Source: Elymus sibiricus (taxonomy: Eukaryota; Streptophyta; Magnoliopsida; Poales; Poaceae). Taken from it: a stretch of DNA of 64,000 nt. Both the position numbers and the translations under genes were made by a program. Where the stretch lies: assembly GCA_039707655.1 (NCBI GenBank), contig CM077676.1:455442379-455506378 (forward strand). The letters are read 5' to 3'. Below, one piece after another: positions 11,125 through 20,459 of the stretch. The notes below the pieces were generated by a model. The model ran no database searches. It was not told where the DNA came from and saw nothing but the letters and a program-made list of their open reading frames with translations. Every line of letters starts with the position of its first letter. Positions within the stretch are counted from its first letter, which is position 1.

Positions 11125-12730
11125 TCTATACCTACTAATAAAGGGGCTATTGCTTCTTATCACCGTAATTTCGTTCATTTTTCGTCCGTCCGTCATCCGT
11201 CCATATTATTTTCTATATCCGAGGTGGTACTAATCTATCTATATATCCTGCCTGTAAGTCAAAGACGCTCCTCGACTTGCAATAGCGACTGGCCGGCCCA
11301 CCAGCAAGCGCCGAACGCAAAGGGCGCCTAATGCAAAAAATATAGAAAAGCTCAGCGCTGTCAAGGGGGGTCGAACACGTGAGCTCACACACTCGAGTGT
11401 GTGCGCTCCTAGCCACCATAGCTAATGGCTGTTGTTGACTGGTTGCAGCACAAAACTTATAAGAATGCACGGGCAGCACCGCAGCAGCATATTCACTGTG
11501 TAGCGTTCTAATTTTTGATTTATGCAATTAAAATAGTCCCACCTCGCTTTTTGCAATCAAACTGAACCAATTTATATACATCTTTACAAATGACAAAACT
11601 TTGGATTGCTTTTCCTTCCAAAATCAACTCCTGCCGGGTCTTCCGCCCACACGCGCCGTATGGCGCTCGAGGTTCTCCTATACAGCGGCCTCCGTCAACC
11701 TGAAGGAGCTGGACCCTGTGCATGTCTGCGCTCACTGGCACCCCGGTGCTGCCGGGTCATCTAGCGTGCTACCCGAGACGGCCGAGGCCCCAAAGTAGCA
11801 GCGTGGGCAGTACTGCTCCCTGCTGGTTAAAGCGACCGTGTACTAGGTCTGAGGTGGCGTGCCCGGATGGGCGCTGCTCAGCAAAAGAGCCGAATCCGGC
11901 GAGCCACAAGCACGATGCAACTGAGGGCTTCATCAGATGATAAATGCACTACAGCTGACTCGGAGTTCAGTTATGTATGTAGGAATCCATCAGTTCAGTT
12001 CAGCCCATTTGTCTTAATGAAAGCACAAGGTATTACTACACCGAAAGGAATATTGGAAAGGATCGATAAATCAAGTGCTAGACTACAATTTTTGAAGGAG
12101 CTTACTACATAGCAACATCACTACTACTACTACATATGTCGAAATCACGTAGTAATAGCCCGTACTCAGACTGTTAACAAATTGAGCAACAGCTGCAGCA
12201 TCTCCCATCGTACTTGTCCTGCAGCGTGTCGTAGCTGTTTTTCAGTTCCCTTTTCTCCTCTCTGGTCTTTCTTTCTTTACGCACCAGCTTCTGGTTGTCC
12301 TTCTTCAGTTCCTCCTTGTCCTTCGTCAGTTTAATTCTCGTTGTCCTCCACCAGCTCTTCGTTCCTCTTCTCCAGATTATCAATCCTCATATTCTTTTTC
12401 TCATCTAGCTCCTTCACCCACTTTTCTTTCTCTTCCACCAGTGTATTATCCTTCATTTTCAGATCTGCAATCTGTGTTCCCGTATTTTTTTTCCTTCCTC
12501 TTCAGCTTTGTGATACCCTTTCCCAGCTTTGTTTTCTCCTTCACCACTTCTTCTTTCTGCAAGTCCACTTGTCCTATCTTCTCCACCAGCTCTCCTTTCC
12601 TAAGGTCCAGCCTATCAATCTTTCTTCCCGTCTCTGTTACCTTATTCTGCTCCTCTGTGATATCCTCTCCCACATTATCTTTCTCCATGATCACTATCCC
12701 GATGCAAGTCCGGTTGTCTTTAATTTTAAC
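11125..12730 (+). mobile_element. Helitron-like 5' region, copy 1
   Basis: It starts TCTATACCTACTAATAAAG, as grass Helitron-like elements do. About 400 bp further on is the block TAGTCCCACCTCGC...AATTTATATACATCT (about 11533-11582), which recurs downstream of the similar start at 58769. No 3' CTRR end with hairpin is identified. A reversed coiled-coil fragment follows. Confidence 0.5.
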
Positions 12731-12734
12731 ATTC
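12174..12734 (-). pseudogene. Coiled-coil protein fragment, copy 1 (truncated)
   Basis: This is the 3' part of the coiled-coil exon described at 14069-14875. It is cut at its upstream side by the tandem-duplication junction near 12731. It shows the same Lys/Glu-rich heptads and the same frameshifts as copy 2. Confidence 0.6.
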
Positions 12735-13019
12735 AGGTGCAATCATGATTACATATTGGTAGCGACCTATGTTATTGTAAATTTAGATATAGTTATGATG
12801 ACCATATGCAACGACCTGTCTACGTATTAAATATGAAATATGAAGAACTATAGGTTTTGATCCTTTAGTTAATAGTTGATTCACCAGATTAATGGACAAT
12901 TTATTTTTAGAATTTTTAACTTATCCATCTCTTTCCTTGTTGAATGTCACCTTCTTTTACTATAAAATAAAATCATGGAACCATATTTGTATTTAGAAAA
13001 CATATTAAGGACCATTACA

Positions 13020-14629
13020 TCTATACCTACTAATAAAGGGGCTATTGCTTCTTATCACCGTAATTTCGTTCATTTTTCGTCCGTCCGTCATCCGTCCATA
13101 TTATTTTCTATATCCGAGGTGGTACTAATCTATCTATATATCCTGCCTGTAAGTCAAAGACGCTCCTCGACTTGCAATAGCGACTGGCCGGCCCACCAGC
13201 AAGCGCCGAACGCAAAGGGCGCCTAATGCAAAAAATATAGAAAAGCTCAGCGCTGTCAAGGGGGGTCGAACACGTGAGCTCACACACTCGAGTGTGTGCG
13301 CTCCTAGCCACCATAGCTAATGGCTGTTGTTGACTGGTTGCAGCACAAAACTTATAAGAATGCACGGGCAGCACCGCAGCAGCATATTCACTGTGTAGCG
13401 TTCTAATTTTTGATTTATGCAATTAAAATAGTCCCACCTCGCTTTTTGCAATCAAACTGAACCAATTTATATACATCTTTACAAATGACAAAACTTTGGA
13501 TTGCTTTTCCTTCCAAAATCAACTCCTGCCGGGTCTTCCGCCCACACGCGCCGTATGGCGCTCGAGGTTCTCCTATACAGCGGCCTCCGTCAACCTGAAG
13601 GAGCTGGACCCTGTGCATGTCTGCGCTCACTGGCACCCCGGTGCTGCCGGGTCATCTAGCGTGCTACCCGAGACGGCCGAGGCCCCAAAGTAGCAGCGTG
13701 GGCAGTACTGCTCCCTGCTGGTTAAAGCGACCGTGTACTAGGTCTGAGGTGGCGTGCCCGGATGGGCGCTGCTCAGCAAAAGAGCCGAATCCGGCGAGCC
13801 ACAAGCACGATGCAACTGAGGGCTTCATCAGATGATAAATGCACTACAGCTGACTCGGAGTTCAGTTATGTATGTAGGAATCCATCAGTTCAGTTCAGCC
13901 CATTTGTCTTAATGAAAGCACAAGGTATTACTACACCGAAAGGAATATTGGAAAGGATCGATAAATCAAGTGCTAGACTACAATTTTTGAAGGAGCTTAC
14001 TACATAGCAACATCACTACTACTACTACATATGTCGAAATCACGTAGTAATAGCCCGTACTCAGACTGTTAACAAATTGAGCAACAGCTGCAGCATCTCC
14101 CATCGTACTTGTCCTGCAGCGTGTCGTAGCTGTTTTTCAGTTCCCTTTTCTCCTCTCTGGTCTTTCTTTCTTTACGCACCAGCTTCTGGTTGTCCTTCTT
14201 CAGTTCCTCCTTGTCCTTCGTCAGTTTAATTCTCGTTGTCCTCCACCAGCTCTTCGTTCCTCTTCTCCAGATTATCAATCCTCATATTCTTTTTCTCATC
14301 TAGCTCCTTCACCCACTTTTCTTTCTCTTCCACCAGTGTATTATCCTTCATTTTCAGATCTGCAATCTGTGTTCCCGTATTTTTTTTCCTTCCTCTTCAG
14401 CTTTGTGATACCCTTTCCCAGCTTTGTTTTCTCCTTCACCACTTCTTCTTTCTGCAAGTCCACTTGTCCTATCTTCTCCACCAGCTCTCCTTTCCTAAGG
14501 TCCAGCCTATCAATCTTTCTTCCCGTCTCTGTTACCTTATTCTGCTCCTCTGTGATATCCTCTCCCACATTATCTTTCTCCATGATCACTATCCCGATGC
14601 AAGTCCGGTTGTCTTTAATTTTAACATTC
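13020..14629 (+). mobile_element. Helitron-like 5' region, copy 2
   Basis: Exact repeat of 11125-12734 produced by the 1,895-bp tandem duplication, with the same TCTATACCTACTAATAAAG start. It is not an independent insertion. Confidence 0.5.
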
Positions 14630-14875
14630 TGTGCGCTAATCTTGTCCTCCAGGTCTTGGATAGTCCTCTTTAGATCTCCGTTGTCCTCCTCCACTTCCTT
14701 GCCCTTCGAACTTTGGGCATTCGATGCCTTAATTTGCCTTTGTGGTTTTCTTCTTGGTCCTTTCCCCGATGAGATCCTGGGCGCCTGCAATATCATTCTG
14801 TTTGTTAACCTTGTTCTTCGGTTCTTGCTCCACTGCTTTCTTGACCTTCGAAGTTCGGTCATTCGATGCCTCTGC
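14069..14875 (-). pseudogene. Decayed coiled-coil protein exon
   Basis: A TTTTTGCAG acceptor precedes the exon at 14875 on the minus strand. The predicted protein is very rich in Lys, Glu and Gln with heptad spacing (for example EEVVKEKTKLGKGITKLK), as in long coiled coils, and ends at a TAA (14069-14071) after a cysteine-rich tail (GRCCSCCSIC). At least three frame changes are visible: near 14725, in an A8 run near 14385 and near 14230. A possible TATA box lies upstream at 15094-15100. It could be a captured host gene within a Helitron-like element. The family is not recognised. Confidence 0.55.
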
Positions 14876-14902
14876 CTGCAAAAAGAGAGTTGCCAGTACA
14901 AC

Positions 14903-14930
14903 TACTCCCTTTTATGGGACGGAGGGAGTA
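14903..14930. mobile_element. Stowaway (mariner) MITE remnant
   Basis: TACTCCCT and GGACGGAGGGAGTA face each other with only a few bases between, giving both terminal repeats and the TA target. This looks like a Stowaway element that has lost its interior. Confidence 0.6.
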
Positions 14931-15093
14931 TGTGATAGTGCACCAAGGAAGAACAAGTACGAAAGATAACAAGATAGGGAACAAAAGTCCTATAGATATT
15001 TCTACTACTCTACCATTGTGTGTATTTGTGATGTGTGTCTGTGTCCTTGAACCTTTGCTTCTTTCTTTGATCAATGAAGCCTGGCCGGCCATC

Positions 15094-15100
15094 TCTTATA
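15094..15100 (-). promoter_or_regulatory. Possible TATA box
   Basis: TATATAA on the minus strand, about 220 bp upstream of the coiled-coil exon acceptor, followed by a purine-rich leader-like stretch. It may be the relic promoter of that gene. Confidence 0.35.
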
Positions 15101-15109
15101 TAGCCGTCC

Positions 15110-16541
15110 CAGTATATTCCCTGCAGTTTCCTAGCTACCCTCACTTCCATCATTTTACATCATAAGGCTCGTCGCCATGTTCCATTTCATAAGAAGAAAC
15201 CAGCTCCACTTCCTTTTGCAGGTCATATTAGATGACCAAAGCAATAACTAGGCAAGTTCGTCAACACGCGTAAATTGGTGGATATGTATAATGTATGAAT
15301 TTAGTACTGTACCTACTACGACATGATTAAAGGTTCGATGTCACGAATCTAGTACTACATATCGGAAAACACTTTTTCACGAGCGTTGCTAGAAAAATAG
15401 TACCAAGTGGTGGTGGGGAGTCGGAGAGAGAACGAAAGCTAGCGGAGACTGCATGCATGTGGAGGAGACCTGAATGCCTCTGTCGCCTTCCGCAGGCGAG
15501 GAAGCAAACACGTGTCTCGGCTTAATCATGTTTCACGCGCATACGGCCATTAGCGCTGACCGTTCGTGTCCGGACCAGCCTGTTCGGATGTGTTGCCTGG
15601 ACGTCCTTTCTCTCCTAAGTCGGAAGTATCGGGCGTTGCGGTCATCCCGACCGTTGTCATCCATGCGTCCGACTCGACACTCTAGGCCCACTCAAAACCC
15701 TCTTCCTTATCCCGTGCTCTTTCTCGTCTAAAGTGGTTGCCGCGCATTCATGCCGCCTAAGAGCGTCAGCGCCGCATTCATGCCGGCCTAAAGCAGACGC
15801 GATCTCTCACGTTACTCCGGCATCGAACAGGCGCGCCGGCCGAGAAGGCCGCCCGTGTGGCGTCCCGGTCTCCGTGCCTGTTTAATACCGGTGCAACGTG
15901 AGAGGACGAGACGGGATGGATATCTACCGCATTTAAACGAGCAGCCTGTCCGTCCGCCTGCCGACATTAAACATGCACACCGGCTGGGAAACCAGAAGAA
16001 AGGTTACTATATGATATGGTTACACTAGTACTGGGCAGAACTTTAACTACAGAAATTTACAACGTTGTGCCAGATGCAGCACGCTCTACCTTGCATCACT
16101 TTACTCGGCACCGGAGACGGCATTGCCGCGAAACAAGACCTTGGTCCTGCCGTGTCTTTCCCCCGTCTATTGTACTGGTACTTTGCAGAAAGGTTTGACA
16201 TTATACCAATATTATATGGTTACATGGTACTGGTCACAGCTTTTGGATGAGAGAGACAGGAGTAGTAGTAGGTGCGTACGTACGTCGAAATACATATATG
16301 AGTCTGTGAACATCGTGGTTACGAGTCCGAGAAACACGAGCGTGGTCGGGTCCGGCCCTGCTCATCTACGGGGCTCCCAGCAGGGATTATTGTGCAGTGC
16401 CAGTATATGAATGCCACATGTCTTATGGGCCAGCAGCTCTAATTAAGTTAGATTTATTTTGTTTGTCTAAAAAAAAAATGTTGCTCCTTCGGTGATGCGA
16501 TCTTTACTCACATGACCTCTGGGCTCTGGCCTCTGCGCTAA
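15110..16541. other. Unassigned spacer
   Basis: GC-richer at 15450-15950 with a repeated GCCGCATTCATGCCG-like motif (about 15737-15785), AT-richer elsewhere. No reading frame resembles a known family. Confidence 0.4.
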
Positions 16542-16543
16542 GA

Positions 16544-17249
16544 TTACCTATAGTGGTGATTAACTTAGACTTGTAACATGCATATGTTACTAGTCTATAT
16601 TACTACGAAAATACACAAGAGCACCCAAGTGCTCCATCCCCCTATACGAAAATTCAATTTAAAAATACCAAGAAAATAAATAAAAAACTAAAATCTTAGG
16701 ATCTCAAATTTGGATGCCCAATCTACTCCCGTATGAAGTTTCATAGAAACATACCGGGAAATGTATCCGTGACGAAGAAAATACAGTCCGAACTAAAATC
16801 CATCCAAGCAGTTTTTTCTATACATAGGAATTTTTTTGTCTTCTTTTGCCACGGATACATTTCCTGGTATTTTTTCATGAAATTTCACACGAAAATAGAT
16901 TGGCACCCAGATTTCATATCCAAAACCTAAGATTTTTTTTTAAATTTCCCGGTATTTTTTTTTGAACTTAATGTTCATATAAGGGTGTAGAGCACCCAGG
17001 TGCTACAAATCTTCTTCCATGTTACTACCTCTATACTACAAGGGAGTAACATATGTGTGATGTCATACAACACTTCATTTATTAGGTTGTATACTCATCT
17101 TGTCTTAGTATGTGTGATGTTACCCATAGTGTGAGTAACATACTATGTTACTACATGCCTCTCTTTCCTCATTTATTACTTGCCACATTATCTAGTTTGC
17201 GTAGATATGTGTGATATTACCACTTATGTTACTCGCACTATGGGTAATT
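16544..17249. mobile_element. MITE, split by a second element
   Basis: The ends TTACCTATAGTGG (16544 on) and CGCACTATGGGTAA (17236-17249) are inverted repeats of each other, continuing inward through GTAACAT-rich sequence. The element is interrupted by the fold-back element at 16620-17004. The superfamily (Tourist-like or Mutator-like) is uncertain. Confidence 0.55.
16620..17004. mobile_element. Fold-back MITE, 385 bp
   Basis: The two halves are inverted copies along almost their whole length: AGCACCCAAGTGCTCC at the left pairs with GGGTGTAGAGCACCCAGGTGCT at the right, and GGGAAATGTATCCGTG with CACGGATACATTTCCTGG near the centre. It is non-coding and nested inside the 16544-17249 MITE. Confidence 0.75.
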
Positions 17250-17342
17250 TAAAGAACTGCTAGCGCAGAGCCACGGACAGGTCCTTGCTTGGCCACCGGC
17301 GATGCTACTGGCTCGTCTACCGCCGGTCGAGGACTATGGTGT

Positions 17343-17803
17343 CAGGGCCGGCTTTGGCCCAGTGCGAGAAGTGCGACGGCCCGGGGCCCCGCCGGAAAGG
17401 GGGCCCATATTTTATATACAGTATGTATATATTTTGCGAAAATTTTCATTGTTATCTTGAGAAAAATATCCTGCACTAAGAAAGACTGAATGGTTTGGCC
17501 ATGTGCTGCATTGAGAAAAATATGCTGGATAGTATTGATCTTGACACTCTCATTGATGATTTTGCGTCAAACAATGCACGGAAGTCTCGTTTCTCATGAT
17601 TACCGGAGGTTAGCATGCAATTTCTATATGTTTTTTTCGCTGTAACCTCTATGATACTTGGTTTGGAACAAAAGCAAGAAAAATTATCAGTATTATGACT
17701 TTATAGCAATTGTATCTACTCATGTATCAAATAAGACTTTTTCTTTGTTGGGCCCATGGGTGAAGTTCGCACCGGGGCCTTTGAAATCATAGAGCCGGCC
17801 CTG
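17343..17803 (+). mobile_element. hAT element, 461 bp, deletion derivative
   Basis: The terminal repeats are CAGGGCCGGCTTTG and CATAGAGCCGGCCCTG. The exact 8-bp target-site duplication TATGGTGT lies at 17335-17342 and 17804-17811. It retains the last coding segment of a transposase, so it is a deletion derivative of an autonomous element. Confidence 0.95.
17483..17599 (+). pseudogene. hAT transposase C-terminal fragment
   Basis: A 38-codon frame (RLNGLAMCCIEKNMLD ... LIDDFASNNARKSRFS, stop at 17597-17599) resembles the extreme C-terminus of hAT / TTF-type zinc-finger transposases, where RLNxLAxxxIE and IDxFA are typical. The rest of the transposase is deleted. Confidence 0.75.
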
Positions 17804-17811
17804 TATGGTGT

Positions 17812-18459
17812 GCGGTTGTATGACGCATGCAGCTCCTCGTTTTTTTCTTTTCCTGGTGTGCCTCTACTCTATACATGATGCTGCGGGAGTTTTTTAACCA
17901 TGGTTAGAGAAAAAGAGAATTAATAAAGAGAGAAGGAAAGAGAGCACGACAAGGGCCCTTTGGCCATAAGTTTTTGTGTGCGGGTATTCATCTGATATGA
18001 TCAGACGAATTCTAACAACAGCAGCAAAGGGTCCTACGCGGCGGGTTAGTGATGGCCGGCGGGAGCAACGCGCGGCACAATGGCGACTCACTGATGACGG
18101 TTCTTCAAGTAGAGGATCGGTATCCTCTGAACTGAAAGATGCTTCTTCCGGGAGATTGCAACCACGATCCTTGTTCTCCAACTAGTACAAGGATCAGCTG
18201 TATCAACTTAAGATCTCAACGATGGACCTTTCGAAAAAAGATCTCAACGATGACCACTTCAGATCGAAACGGCTATGAGTCTAGGAAAAAAGTTGCTGTG
18301 ACCTGGGGAAGAAGAAGCACTCCCTTGAGATTGCTGTGATCAAAACAATCGAACCAACAATCGAACCGGTAGCTTGCAAGCTGAACCGGTGTTAGGGGAA
18401 CAATAATCTGGTTTAGTTAGATTGTGGGCCGGGGTTAATTATACCAAAAAAGGATTAGA
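17812..18459. other. Unassigned spacer
   Basis: No recognisable family. Short open frames on both strands overlap and look random. Confidence 0.4.
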
Positions 18460-18472
18460 GAAAAAGTGTCCT

Positions 18473-18791
18473 TTTTTGTGAACACAGTACAATCGAAGTC
18501 GCTTACATACACTCACCCCTATGAACGCACGAACGCACACCCTACCCTACCCTATGAACACCTCCGAGAGACTGAACCGGTATAGCATCTTGAGATTTTA
18601 CAAAGTCACCACAAGTGCCTCGCAGTCGAGGGGAATGTTTCCTCCCACAGAACGAAACATCGCCGGAAGTCTGAAATAAATCCAGAAATAATGCGAGCAT
18701 CAATGTCAAGTCTAGGACTTGAATCCTGATGAGTTGGGAATACCACTGGCCACTGCCCTCTTAACCATGCAACTACAGGTTGGTTCACAGG
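18473..18791 (-). mobile_element. Au SINE, copy 1
   Basis: Read on the minus strand this begins AACCAACCTGTAGTTGC, passes through tRNA-like A- and B-box regions (B box GATTCAAGTCC) and ends in a GTGTTCAC region with a short A run. The 13-bp target-site duplication GAAAAAGTGTCCT lies at 18460-18472 and 18792-18804. Au SINE is a known tRNA-derived SINE of Triticeae. Confidence 0.92.
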
Positions 18792-18804
18792 GAAAAAGTG
18801 TCCT

Positions 18805-19199
18805 AAACCTGATAGTTTTGGAAACAATATTTTTTATAGTCTTGATGCGATGATTGAATCAATAGAATTTCCTTCATAAAAGAAAGATGATCAAAATCAT
18901 TTTTATTTAAAGAAAATGCTTCACATCACTGCTTGAAAGCATGATTCTTTCCTCTTCTGGGTAGACCAGTTACAACACCAAGCATGAAATTTCTATCTGG
19001 CTCTGCTTCTATTTCTTTTATGTACTCCATTCTTTTTTGAAAAGGAGGTTGAAAGCCCTGGCCTCTTCATCGAAGGATGCACATAGCCAGAGTTTGTGCT
19101 ACAACTTCCTCTTGTTTTCCTCCCCTTTAGACTAAACCTGTGAGCCCGTGGATTTGACTCCCCTCTACCTGCCGCTCTGGTGAGCCTGTGGCGGGGAGG
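18805..19199. other. Unassigned spacer
   Basis: AT-rich then mixed sequence with no recognised feature. Confidence 0.4.
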
Positions 19200-19708
19200 G
19201 GAATCCCGGTGCGTTCATTCCGGTGAGTAGTTTAGGCTAGGTTTTTAAAGTCCTCACAGGTGCGACGCTCGGGCGGATGGCGTCTCTTCTTCTACTAGTT
19301 TGTCTCCGGGCTCCGATCCTCCTCGAGTTCGGCCGTCTGTACGTAGTCGACGGAGCTCAGACATAGATTCCCGTCGTCTCCTAGGAACGGCGAGGTTAAG
19401 GTTTCTCGTCATATGTCGAGATTTGGGTGCCAGGTGCTTTATATCTATGCATGGGTTCAACGGCCACGACTGCAGTTCCAGGGTGCTGGTCCGTAGGGGC
19501 ACGTACATGAAAGACTTCCCGGTTGTCATCGACAAGGTCAAGCCGGCTCCGGTAGGGGAGCAACAACATCGTCACATCGGCGGCTCGTTCTGGCGGCAGA
19601 AGTGGTCGTTCGGTGGTCTCGGAATCTCGATATAATTTTTATTATGTTTGAGATGCTTTGTACTTCTGGTGAACTTTTATAATAGGTGTGATCCTTTTCG
19701 CCAAAAAA
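19200..19708 (+). mobile_element. Poly(A)-ended retroposon-like segment
   Basis: A GC-rich body ends in TATAATTTTTATTATG... and a short A-rich tail (CCAAAAAAGA). The 3' end style resembles the retroposon at 41459-42008. The interior frame 19300-19635 shows no recognisable domain. Probably a LINE 3' fragment. Confidence 0.35.
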
Positions 19709-19719
19709 GAAGGATGCAC

Positions 19720-20459
19720 ATAGCCATTTTTATTATATCATTCAATAAAGCCTCACAAAACAAAATACATGGATCAACCCAAAGCCATCTTTCTGGCAAC
19801 ATCTGTCGTTACACCTACAAGCTTGATAAACTGACATGGCCTCGTACCAACGAACAACAACTAATTCGGTCACCCCACCAAGCTGCCAAAACAGCAAGCT
19901 GAGAGCACTAACCGTTCTAACAGACCCTCAATGCGCACGGCATGCGCACACTTTAGAATCCTCCACCTTCGTCTTACATTGTCCCATCTTCAGGAGGGAT
20001 CAATACATTAACCTTAATAGGTCTTAGTATCATCAACGCCACCATGACGCTAAACAACTTCGTGCTCCTACGTGCGTCCATCAACACGCGTCCAACACTG
20101 AGACTCCACGGCGCCATGCCGCCACGCCACCGAGACCCGCCGTCATCGGTGCGGAAGATGCAACACAACGCCACCTCTGGGCCCCTCCAATCAGCACATG
20201 CTCCAAAACAATGCCCCAGAAGGGAGAACGACACCGAAGACGCTGTCATCATCCGATATGAGAGACCCAGATCTATGGTTCCCCCGGAGCATACAAAGTC
20301 TCACAAAACAAATATATGGATCAATTCAAAGCCACCTTCCGAACGAAATTTGTCACTACACCTAAAAGCTTGATAAAGTTCACTGACCACGTACCAACGC
20401 ACACCATCTAATCCGGTGGCCTCACCAAGCCGCCCAACAGTGAGATGATAGCACCAACC
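19720..20459. repeat. Unclassified repeat, copy 1 and start of copy 2
   Basis: A unit beginning CCTCACAAAACAAA...ACATGGATCAA (about 19750) restarts at about 20298 as CTCACAAAACAAATATATGGATCAA. Copy 2 continues after the 3.1-kb insertion at 23603. The units share CTTCAGGAGGGATCAAT and CCCGCCGTCAT blocks. No family is assigned. Confidence 0.75.

Larger units (their letters stand above)
10836..14629 (+). repeat. Direct tandem duplication, 1,895-bp unit x2, apparently identical
   Basis: Copy 1 (10836-12730) and copy 2 (12731-14625) are offset by exactly 1,895 bp. All open frames in one recur with identical sequence in the other. The junction carries the 4-bp microhomology ATTC at 10836, 12731 and 14626. 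In copy 2 the sequence continues past the breakpoint into the rest of a coiled-coil gene, which copy 1 lacks. This is either a very recent duplication or an assembly artefact. Confidence 0.95.

Noticed and set aside
11359..11432. tRNA-like motif near GGGGTCGAACACGTGAGCTC
   Set aside because: Only a B-box-like string is present. There is no fold, and the segment belongs to the Helitron-like repeat.
18473..18791. tRNA gene on the minus strand (A and B boxes)
   Set aside because: The boxes belong to the tRNA-derived head of an Au SINE with its own TSD; no cloverleaf or acceptor stem of a real tRNA is seen.
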